Source: JAFGTX01 sp942492225
GTDB taxonomy: Bacteria > Bacillota > Clostridia > Peptostreptococcales > Acidaminobacteraceae
Assembly (NCBI GenBank): GCA_942492225.1
Contig: CALODS010000052.1
Location: forward strand, 1-12,992
Length of the DNA stretch: 12,992 bases
Reading direction: 5' to 3'
The translations under genes were made by a program, and so were the position numbers. The notes beneath the pieces are model-generated. The model was given only the letters and a program-made list of their open reading frames with translations, searched no databases and was not told where the DNA came from. Shown piece by piece: positions 1 to 7,600 of this stretch (position 1 is the first letter of the stretch; each line of letters opens with the position of its first letter).

Positions 1-965
1 AACAATACTTAAATCAGCAGTGTCGAAGATAGGAGCTGTTTCATCTTTGTTAATTGCTACAATGTATTCAGATTCTTCCATACCAGCTAAATGTTGAATA
101 GCACCTGAAATACCACATGCAAAGTATAGGTCTGGTCTTACTGTTTTACCAGTTTGTCCAACTTGTTGCGCTCTATCAACCCAACCAGCATCTACAGCTG
201 CTCTTGAAGCACCAACTTCTCCATTTAATGCTTAGCTGCTAATTCTTCTAAATACTTAAACTTTCTTGAGATTACCAACACCACGTCCACCAGAAACTGA
301 AGTACTGTTGCATCTGTCAAGATTTTAACTTTCATTTTTAGCTTCTTTTACAACTTCTAAGATTTCTTTGTTGTGCATTTGATTGAAATTCAACATTAAT
401 TTCCTGTATATCACCCTTTTTTTCCTCTTTACAGGTTCAATTTTGTCCATTACACCTGGACGAATTGTTGACATTTGAGGTCTGTGCTCAGGACAAATGA
501 TTGTTGCCATTATGTTACCACCAAAAGCAGGTCTTGTCTTCAGTAGGTTATTTTTTTCTTCATCAATGGCTAATGCTTGTACAGTCAGCTGTTAAACCTG
601 TATCCATTCTTGCAGATACTCTTGGTGCTAAATCTCTACCGATTGTAGTTGCTCCGATCAAAATACGATTTCTAGTTTTTTTGTGTTTACTAGCTTCATC
701 GACAGCTTCAGCATATGCTTCCGTCGTATACTTATCTAATTTGTGTCTTTTACGATATGAAACTTTATCAGCTCCATACTCGAATAATTTATCAGATAAG
801 TTTTTTATTTTGTTACCTAATAAGAAGGCTGACACCTTAACATTTCAGTCTAATGTCTTTGCAACTTTCTTCCTTTAGCAACTAGTTCTTTAGCTACTTT
901 TTCTAACGTTCACCATCTCTTTGTTCAGTGAATACCATAACTTCTTTATATTCACTAATATTCAT
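1..965 (-). pseudogene. etfA: Electron transfer flavoprotein subunit alpha, partial, frame disrupted
   Basis: EtfA binds FAD and, with EtfB, passes electrons between NADH, ferredoxin and an acyl-CoA dehydrogenase. The start ATG (963-965) follows GGGAGG and gives MNISEYKEVMVFTEQRDGE. Recognisable blocks follow: VSAFLLGNKIKNLSDKLFEYGADKVSY, then IGATTIGRDLAPRVSARMD, then RPAFGGNIMATI. The FAD-binding C-terminal domain includes SGGRGVG, RPDLYFACGISGAIQHLAG and AINKDETAPIFDTADLSIV, running off the left edge so the last residues are missing. As sequenced, the frame breaks near 905 (a T missing), 870 (an A missing), an in-frame TGA at 845-847, an extra base near 578, further indels near 365-440, and several between 235 and 335. 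Most lie at or next to homopolymers. Between breaks the residues match the family closely, so I read these as sequence errors; as given, the gene cannot be translated whole. It starts 18 nt after etfB. Family identity is very secure. Confidence 0.9.
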
Positions 966-983
966 TTTTCGACCCTCCCGGAA

Positions 984-1788
984 TTAGATAATGTACTTTT
1001 CTTTAAGATTATCAAGAATGATTTGAGCTGCTTGCGCTGCATCTACATCGTATTTTTTACCTCGCCTTTACGAGTGATCGTTGGTGAAAGACTTTTAGCA
1101 CTTTAGTAGGAGAACCTTTTAAGCCTAGTGCTTGTGGTATCTCAATTTCAATATCAGCTCTTGTCCCCATTTTAACCTCTTTTTCTTCTCTACATTCATG
1201 CATCAAAAATTTTCCGATAGACAGGATATCTTGGTGTATTTAAATCTTTAATTACTGTAATAGTACTGGCATTTTTAATTTGAATTTCTTATGTGCTCTA
1301 TCTTCAAATTCTCTTGTGAACTTTAATTGATCACCATCTCTATCTAATTCTTTTACATAAGAAACTTGTGGAAGTCCTAATTTTTCAGCAATTTGTGGAC
1401 CTACTTGAGCAGTATCACCGTCAATTGCTTGTCTACCAGCAATAATTAAATCATAGTCGATTTTTCTGATTGCTGAGGCAAGAGTCATTGAAGTAGCCCA
1501 TGTATCAGCACCTGCAAATGCTCTATCAGTTAAAAGGATTGCTTCATCAGCACCCATTGCTAAAGCTTCTCTTAATGCTTTATCTGCTTGAGGAGGTCCC
1601 ATTGTTAATACAGTTACCTTCGCATCAAATTTATCTTTTAAAACTAAAGCAGCTTCTAAGCCTGCTTTATCATCAGGATTGATGATACTTGGAACGCCAT
1701 CACGAATAAGCGTACCAGTTTTTGGATCAAGTTTAACTTCATTAGTATCTGGAACTTGTTTAATACAAACAACTATATTCATTTTCAT
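984..1788 (-). CDS. etfB: Electron transfer flavoprotein subunit beta, 3' third frameshifted
   Basis: EtfB pairs with EtfA and Bcd. The intact frame runs from 1788 to 1252 (178 codons) and ends prematurely after MPVLLQ. Adding one base near 1258 restores TVIKDLNTPRYP; further indels near 1222, 1197, 1100 and 1055 restore MGTRADIEIEIPQALGLKG, then TRKGEV, then YDVDAAQAAQIILDNLKEKYII, ending at 984-986. The restored length is about 267 residues, normal for the family. NIVVCIKQVPDT at the N-terminus and AGRQAIDGDTAQVGPQ in the middle are typical. The second motif resembles the nucleotide site of bifurcating EtfB, which holds a second FAD (family knowledge). Two ATGs are possible: 1788 lies only 3 nt from GGAGG, while 1782 (MNIVV) lies 9 nt away and is the better start. 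The gene begins about 10 nt after the bcd stop. Confidence 0.93.
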
Positions 1789-1797
1789 TTACCTCCC

Positions 1798-2937
1798 TTA
1801 TTTAAGTAAGCTCGCAGCAATTACCATTCTTTGTACTTCAGAAGTACCTTCATAGATTTCAGTAATCTTTGCATCTCTCATCATTCTCTCTACACCATAT
1901 TCTCTAGTGTATCCGTAACCACCATGTAATTGAACTGCTTTAGTTGTTACTTCCATAGCAGCTTCTGAAGCGTAAAGCTTCGCCATAGCAGCTTCTTTAG
2001 AGTAAGGAAGCTTTGCATCTTTTGTTCTTGCAGCTTTATAAACAAGTAATCTAGCAGCTTCAGTTCTTGTATCCATATCCGCCAATTGGAATTGCGTGTT
2101 TTGGAATTTAGAAATTGCTCTGCCAAATTGCTTTCTTTCTTGTACATATTTAATAGTTTCATCCAAAGAACCTTGAGCAAGACCTAAACCTTGAGCTGCG
2201 ATACCAATACGTCCGCCATCAAGAGTCTTCATTGCAACAGAGAAGCCTTTACCAAGTTTACCTAGTAAGTTTTCTTTAGGTACAATACAATCTTCCATGA
2301 TTAACTCACATGTAGCTGAACCACGAATACCCATTTTCTTTTCTTTCTTTCCAACAGAGAATCCTGGGAAATCTCTTTCTACAATAAATGCAGAAATACC
2401 TCTAGTACCAGCAGATTTGTCTGTCATTGCCATAATGATATAGACATCTGCATAATCAGCGTTAGTAATGAAAATTTTGCTGCCGTTTAATACCCAGTGA
2501 TCACCCATATCTACTGCTCTTGTTTGTTGCCCAGCAGCATCTGTACCAGCATTTGGCTCAGTTAAACCGAATGCACCTAGTTTTTCACCTTTTGCAAGAG
2601 GTACTAAATATTTTTGCTTTTGTTCTTCAGTTCCCCACTCATAAATAGGTGTTGCACATAATGATGTATGTGCAGATACGATAACACCCGTAGTACCACA
2701 CGCTTTAGAAAGTTCTTCTACAGCCATAGCGTAAGCTAAGTTATCAGCACCAGCTCCACCATATTCCTTAGGGAATGGAATACCCATAAATCCGTAACGC
2801 GCAAGTTTCTTTACTGTTTCTACTGGAAATCTTTCTTCTTCGTCAATTTCCTCAGCAAGTGGTCTTACTTCAGTTTCAGTAAATTTTCTAAACATCTCTT
2901 GAAGCATTAAGTGTTCTTTGCTTAAATCGAAATTCAT
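1798..2937 (-). CDS. bcd: Short-chain acyl-CoA dehydrogenase (butyryl-CoA dehydrogenase type)
   Basis: This 379-residue flavoprotein oxidises or reduces short acyl-CoAs; beside etfBA it most likely reduces crotonyl-CoA to butyryl-CoA in the cytoplasm. Visible signatures are AFGLTEPNAGTDAAG (ACAD signature 1, about 126-140), the FAD and dimer region EERKQFGRAI-like VQERKQFGRAISKFQNTQF, and QLHGGYGYTREYGVERMMRD (signature 2). The catalytic base is Glu363 in IYEGTSE, equivalent to Glu367 of the Megasphaera enzyme. Length and ends are standard. The start has AAGGAGG 6 nt upstream. It is the first gene of bcd-etfB-etfA and is preceded by a 400-nt intergenic region, so thl, crt and hbd are not directly upstream as they are in the classical butyrate operon. 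Unlike its downstream partners, it has no frame damage. An alternative acyl substrate (for example a branched or aryl acyl-CoA) cannot be excluded. Confidence 0.95.
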   Translation of the reverse strand: MNFDLSKEHLMLQEMFRKFTETEVRPLAEEIDEEERFPVETVKKLARYGFMGIPFPKEYGGAGADNLAYAMAVEELSKACGTTGVIVSAHTSLCATPIYEWGTEEQKQKYLVPLAKGEKLGAFGLTEPNAGTDAAGQQTRAVDMGDHWVLNGSKIFITNADYADVYIIMAMTDKSAGTRGISAFIVERDFPGFSVGKKEKKMGIRGSATCELIMEDCIVPKENLLGKLGKGFSVAMKTLDGGRIGIAAQGLGLAQGSLDETIKYVQERKQFGRAISKFQNTQFQLADMDTRTEAARLLVYKAARTKDAKLPYSKEAAMAKLYASEAAMEVTTKAVQLHGGYGYTREYGVERMMRDAKITEIYEGTSEVQRMVIAASLLK

Positions 2938-2943
2938 AATGAT

Positions 2944-3082
2944 CCTCCTTCTGCGCTAGTAAACAAACAAAAGTCATCACTTCTCATCAACCTAATTGTC
3001 GTGGGTGAATGTGTACGACAGTCACCACAATAGCTTTTGTTAGGGCCTACTAGCATATTCTAATTTTGTGTGGGGCAACCCC
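2944..3082 (-). promoter_or_regulatory. Candidate structured 5' leader RNA of bcd-etfBA
   Basis: Read on the minus strand, this untranslated leader can fold into nested perfect helices. GCTAGTA/TACTAGC pairs 3048-3054 with 2955-2961. AACAAAAG/CTTTTGTT pairs 3034-3041 with 2966-2973. TGTCGT/ACGACA pairs 3015-3020 with 2997-3002, closing a 12-nt loop. A small GGGG-UUG-CCCC hairpin (3072-3082) would sit at the very 5' end. The outer helix stops 4 nt before the AAGGAGG of bcd (2944-2950), so it could tune translation. I match it to no known riboswitch class, and there is no T-run terminator. Function is inferred only. Confidence 0.35.
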
Positions 3083-3097
3083 GTTATTATTTTAACA
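3082..3097. promoter_or_regulatory. Rex-like operator over the bcd promoter
   Basis: The plus strand reads CGTTATTATTTTAACA. Against the Rex core TGTTAA-N4-TTAACA, the right half matches 6/6 and the left half 4/6. Rex senses NADH/NAD+ and represses bcd-type fermentation operons in clostridia (established knowledge). The site overlaps the likely -10 and start point of bcd. In an A/T-rich genome such a partial match can arise by chance. Confidence 0.3.
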
Positions 3098-3115
3098 TAA
3101 CTGATGAGAAAACAA
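3086..3115 (-). promoter_or_regulatory. Possible promoter of bcd-etfBA
   Basis: The minus strand has TTGTTT (3110-3115) as a possible -35. The -10 is either AATAAT (3086-3091, 18-nt spacer) or TAAAAT (3089-3094, 15-nt spacer). Neither pair is ideal. Transcription would begin near 3080 and leave a leader of about 140 nt. Confidence 0.3.
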
Positions 3116-3221
3116 TACGTATTTTTTATAAAACAATTCCTTTTTCTATTTATTTATAATGGATAGGTTTTTTTCTGTAGGAGTTTGAGTTTTTGTAAAC
3201 TTTAGGAGGTGTAGCATATCG

Positions 3222-3266
3222 AAGTGTAGACACTTTATTGTTAAAATTGCACAATATACATGTATA
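3222..3266. repeat. Two short palindromes in the intergenic region
   Basis: AAGTGT-AG-ACACTT (3222-3235) is a 6-2-6 inverted repeat. TATACATGTATA (3255-3266) is a perfect 12-bp palindrome. Both lie 60-100 nt upstream of the plus-strand promoter near 3324 and could be operators, but no regulator family is recognised. Confidence 0.3.
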
Positions 3267-3278
3267 CACTTTTAAAAA

Positions 3279-3329
3279 AATTCTATTATCAGAAAAAAAA
3301 CTTGTTATAGAATTGACAAAGATTAATAT
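3279..3329 (+). promoter_or_regulatory. Promoter of the 3402-8032 operon, with an overlapping inverted repeat
   Basis: TTGTTA (3302-3307) and TAATAT (3324-3329), separated by 16 nt, make a plausible sigma-A promoter with a start point near 3336. AATTCTAT (3279-3286) and ATAGAATT (3307-3314) form an 8-bp inverted repeat whose right arm falls in the spacer, as an operator might. A second TATAAT at 3380-3385 is too close to the ribosome binding site to serve this gene. Confidence 0.4.
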
Positions 3330-3391
3330 AAAGTCGACGTTTGGTAATATATGCCTTGTGAACTCTCGTATAACTTTAGTATAATTAAAAT

Positions 3392-3396
3392 GGAGG
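3392..3396 (+). promoter_or_regulatory. Ribosome binding site deciding the start at 3402
   Basis: GGAGG lies 5 nt before the ATG at 3402 and directly precedes MKTGIYTVLG, a basic residue followed by a hydrophobic segment. An in-frame ATG at 3351 lacks such a site and would add 17 residues of no recognisable character, so 3402 is preferred. Confidence 0.75.
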
Positions 3397-3401
3397 TTTT
3401 T

Positions 3402-4562
3402 ATGAAAACTGGAATTTATACTGTTTTAGGCATTATTGGAATAATCTTATGTGTGGTTATGTTTATGACTATTTCAAGTATTGATAGCACGTCGATTAAT
3501 AATGGACAATCAGATAATGATTACGAATTAGCCGAATTTTTACCTGCTGTGTCATCTGTGTGGGAATATAGTGACAGCAAAACATTTAAAAAATTGATGG
3601 TAACAGAAAGATTGTATGTAAGTGACAAATTTACGCATCTTATTGTAAAAGGCGAAGAAGATGATAGAAGTATAAAATCATTTAACAATAGATATCAATT
3701 TGAATATACATATAAAGTTGATGATGAAAAAATCGTAAGATCTTTACAAGGAATGACATTAATTGATCCATATAAAGAAGTTGTCATTCTAAAAAATCCA
3801 ATCGTCCTCAATAATAGTTGGAGGGATACTTGGATTGGAAAAAATAATGAAACATACTCAGTTACAAGTACTATTACAGCAATTGAAAATGATGGACAAC
3901 GTGTAATTGTAGAATCTATTGGTGAGAATGCTTTTGTATTAACACGTGCACTAGAGGTTGGAAAAGGTATCGTTGAAGTTAATGTATTAGAAAATTATGA
4001 CGACGTAACTTTTGAAACGGGCTTTCAACTTCTAAAATTTGATACATTTGAGTACGAGGGCTTTGATACTTATATGGCTCTACTTGAAAAAGAAAAAATT
4101 GGTACTGAAATAGCAACAATTACCTCAACGAATGATGCAGTTAATAATAAGGAAAGTGACGTTGATTCGATTGTTGAAGAAGAAATTATTCAAGAAGATA
4201 GCGAAATAGATGTAGATGTAAAAGATAAAATTATTGAAAGTGTACAATTATTCAATGACAAGTGGATTGATTTTATTAATGAAAATGATATGGCTATTAT
4301 GGATACGATTACACCAAACGCAAGCGTTGAAGCCATAATTGAAGCATATAAAAATAAGGAAATGACACAAAAATTTTTAAAAATGGAATTTAAGCGTATT
4401 GTTTTACAAGGAAAAGTCGCAAATGCCTATGTTTATGAAGAAATTGAACGAACAATGGATGGTGTTACAGAGGTATTAACATATAATTGGATTTACGAAA
4501 TAGATGAAATAGATGGAAAGTGGTTAGTGGAAGGTTATATCGAGAATAGTATTTCTCAATAA
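3402..4562 (+). CDS. Membrane-anchored extracytoplasmic protein with an NTF2-like tail
   Basis: The product is a 386-residue protein of no recognised family. Residues 5-24 form a hydrophobic helix after a single Lys, so it is an uncleaved signal anchor or signal peptide with the rest outside. The Cys at 17 sits in IILCVV and lacks a good lipobox. Residues about 45-225 look like a beta-rich domain beginning FLPAVSSVWEYSDS, with a NSWRDTWIG stretch near 138-146; secreted Bacillota proteins often carry similar FP-x-G-x-x-W-x-Y starts. A very acidic linker (245-272) leads to a C-terminal domain (275-382) starting VQLFNDKWIDFINEND and ending YNWIYEIDEIDGKWLVEGY, a shape typical of NTF2-like or TcaA C-terminal domains. 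It lies 84 nt upstream of the repeat gene on the same strand. A short hairpin between them (4555-4573) has no T-run, so they are probably co-transcribed. Function is unknown; the domain calls are pattern inference. Confidence 0.8.
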   Translation: MKTGIYTVLGIIGIILCVVMFMTISSIDSTSINNGQSDNDYELAEFLPAVSSVWEYSDSKTFKKLMVTERLYVSDKFTHLIVKGEEDDRSIKSFNNRYQFEYTYKVDDEKIVRSLQGMTLIDPYKEVVILKNPIVLNNSWRDTWIGKNNETYSVTSTITAIENDGQRVIVESIGENAFVLTRALEVGKGIVEVNVLENYDDVTFETGFQLLKFDTFEYEGFDTYMALLEKEKIGTEIATITSTNDAVNNKESDVDSIVEEEIIQEDSEIDVDVKDKIIESVQLFNDKWIDFINENDMAIMDTITPNASVEAIIEAYKNKEMTQKFLKMEFKRIVLQGKVANAYVYEEIERTMDGVTEVLTYNWIYEIDEIDGKWLVEGYIENSISQ

Positions 4563-4573
4563 ATATTATTGAG
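4555..4573 (+). other. Small hairpin at the end of the first operon gene
   Basis: CTCAAT (4555-4560) pairs with ATTGAG (4568-4573) around a 7-nt loop that spans the stop codon. No T-run follows, so it is not a convincing terminator. It might be a processing or stability element. Confidence 0.25.
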
Positions 4574-4646
4574 GAATACGTTAAACAATGGGGTATAGAA
4601 TGAGCATACAGACTAGAGGCAGAGAGACCATGTAGGGGGGATTGTA

Positions 4647-7600
4647 GTGGCTGATAACGATAATTCAAATAAAGCGTTAACACCTGAAGAAATAGCAGCT
4701 CTATTTGCATCAGATGATAACGTTCAAAATGATGATCAGACTACAAAAGAAAACGAAGAAGAACTTATTAATCAAGAAAATACACCAGTAAAAGAAGTAG
4801 GTGAAGAATCCCCTGCGGAAGAACCTGTGCGAGATCCAAACAAAGCCATGTCGGCAGATGAAATAGCGGCACTGTTTGCAGAGCAAGAAGATGCGCCAGC
4901 AGAAGAAGTTTCGACAGCGGACGATGAAGAAACGCCTGTTGAGGAAGAAACTATTGTTGAAGAAGTAGAAGAAGTCACAGAAGAAGCCCCTGCGGAAGAA
5001 CCTGTTCGAGATCCAAATAAAGCCATGTCAGCAGATGAAATAGCGGCACTGTTTGCAGAGCAAGAAGATGCGCCAGCAGAAGAAGATTCGACAGCGGACG
5101 ATGAAGAAACGCCTGTTGAGGAGGAAACTATTGTTGAAGAAGTAGAAGAAGTCACAGAAGAAGCCCCTGCGGAAGAACCTGTTCGAGATCCAAATAAAGC
5201 CATGTCAGCAGATGAAATAGCGGCACTGTTTGCAGAGCAAGAAGATGCATCTGCAGAAGAAGATGCGACAGCGAACGTTAAAGAAACGCCTGTTGTGGAA
5301 GAAGTGATTGCTGAAGAAGTAGAAGAAGAACCTCCTGCGGAAGAACCTGTTCGAGATCCAAACAAAGCCATGTCAGCAGATGAAATAGCGGCACTGTTTG
5401 CAGAGCAAGAAGATGCGCCAGCAGAAGAAGATTCGACAGCGGACGATGAAGAAACGCCTGTTGAGGAAGAAACTATTGTTGAAGAAGTAGAAGAAGTCAC
5501 AGAAGAAGCCCCTGCGGAAGAACCTGCTCGAGATCCAAACAAAGCCATGTCAGCAGATGAAATAGCGGCACTGTTTGCAGAGCAAGAAGATGCGCCTGCA
5601 GAAGAAGATGCGACAGCGGACGTTGAAGAAACGCCTGTTGAGGAAGAAGTGGCAGAAGAACCGGTCGTTGAAGAAGTCACAGAAGAAGCCCCTGCGGAAG
5701 AACCTGTGCGAGATCCAAACAAAGCCATGTCGGCAGATGAAATAGCGGCACTGTTTGCAGAGCAAGAAGATGCGCCTGCAGAAGAAGATGCGACAGCGGA
5801 CGTTAAAGAAACGCCTGTTGAGGAAGAAGTGGCAGAAGAACCGGTCGTTGAAGAAGTCACAGAAGAACCCCCTGCGGAAGAACCTGTTCGAGATCCAAAC
5901 AAAGCCATGTCAGCAGATGAAATAGCGGCACTGTTTGCAGAGCAAGAAGATGCGCCTGCAGAAGAAGATGCGACAGCGGATGTTGAAGAAACGCCTGTTG
6001 AGGAAGAAACTATTGTTGAAGAAGTAGAAGAAGTCACAGAAGAAGCCCCTGAGGAAGAACCTGTTCGTGATCCAAACAAAGCCATGTCAGCAGATGAAAT
6101 AGCGGCACTGTTTGCAGAGCAAGAAGATGCATCTGCAGAAGAAGATTCGACAAGGATGTTGAAGACACGCCTGTTGTTGAAGAAACTCCTGTTGAGGAAG
6201 AAACTATTGTTGAAGAAGTAGAAGAAGTAACAGAAGAACCCCCTGCGGAAGAACCTGTTCGAGATCCAAACAAAGCCATGTCAGCAGATGAAATAGCGGC
6301 ACTGTTTGCAGAGCAAGAAGATGCGCCTGCAGAAGAAGATTCGACAGATGATGTTGAAGAAACGCCTGTTGACGAAGAAATTATTTCTGAAGAAGTAGAA
6401 GAAGTCAAAGAAGAATCCCCTGCGGAAGAAGCTGTGCGAGATCCGAACAAAGCCATGTCAGCAGATGAAATAGCGGCACTGTTTGCAGAGCAAGAAGATG
6501 CGCCTGCAGAAGCAGATGCGGCAGCGGACGTTGAAGAAACGCCTGTTGAGGAAGAAGCAATTGTTGATGAAGTGGCAGAAGAATCTTCTATAGAGATGCC
6601 AGTTGAAGATCCAAATAAGGAATTGTCAGCAGATGAAATAGCAGCATTATTTGCAGAACAAGAACAAAATAGTGAAAAAAATAATGTTGATAGCAATGTA
6701 ATAGAAGATGGTGCAGATGAAATTGGACTAAGTGAAGATGAAGTTGCGGCATTATTTAACGAAAGTGATTCTGAAGAAGAGAAGATAGAGGAAGAAGATA
6801 ATAAAGTATTAAGCTCGGAAGATATTGATAAATTATTTAATCAAGAACCAGAAGAACAGACTATAGTTGCTGATGATGAGGAACCGGTGTTATCTGATAA
6901 TGAAATAAATGCTATTCTTTCAGAAAATATTGAAGAGGAATCTAGTCTTGAAGATACGTCGGAATTGTCAACTGTCGGTTTAGATTTAGAAGAAGAGAAT
7001 AATGATACATCGCAAGAGGTTGAATCTGAATTAGAAGAAACTGCTGTGAATGAAGAAGAGTTTTCAGAAGAAGATGGTAAGAAAAAGAAAAAGAAAAAAG
7101 AGAAAAAACCTAAAAAACTTAAAAAAGAGAAAAAATCTAAGGAGCCTAAAGAGAAATCTAATAATAAAAAAGTCATAATAATATTGTTGGTGCTGTTATT
7201 AGTTGCTTTGCTAGGTATTGGCGGATTTTTTGCAAAAAAATTCATGGATAATAAAAAAACTGAAACAGAAATGGAACAAGGATTTACAATTAGCGCGTTG
7301 AAAAGTGAGGTTGTATCCTCAGATAAAATTAGGAGTCTCTTTAGGCGTTTGGGATTGGAAAAAGTCCAAATGAGTGAAGAGGTTGCAAAGGCAATATTGA
7401 AACAATATGAAAATCAGTTAGCTTTAGAAACAACCGTTGAAGAAATGCAAAATCAGTTAGATCAAGCAAGTGATGAAGTTGAAGCCGCAAAAATGGAAAT
7501 TCTAAGAAAAGTTGTAATAGATGAATCAAAATTAAGTCAAATTGATTTATCAAGAACAATTGTTGAAAAACAAGTTGGTAAAGATGTACTAGAAAGAATG

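Noticed and set aside
501..878. 125-codon plus-strand open frame with hydrophobic stretches
   Set aside because: It is antisense to conserved etfA residues and has no ribosome binding site.
1..1260. etfA and etfB as long-decayed pseudogenes
   Set aside because: Damage is only single-base indels clustered in 1 kb, with consensus residues kept between them; real decay would also show substitutions and larger deletions.
3098..3140. CTGATGAG, resembling a hammerhead ribozyme core
   Set aside because: The required GAAA segment and three-stem arrangement are not present around it.
3204..3211. AGGAGGTG, a perfect ribosome binding site in the intergenic region
   Set aside because: No ATG, GTG or TTG with an open frame follows at a usable distance; the next codons reach stops quickly.
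4772..6085. 437-codon open frame on the minus strand, Ser-rich and repetitive
   Set aside because: It is the antisense shadow of the tandem array. GAA-rich codons read in this offset give Ser codons and no stops. There is no ribosome binding site or recognisable domain.
4827..6661. CRISPR array
   Set aside because: The repeats are long, in frame, and contiguous with coding linkers; there are no unique spacers of 30-40 bp and no cas genes.
6034..6696. 220-codon Ser-rich open frame on the minus strand
   Set aside because: Same antisense effect over the last array units.
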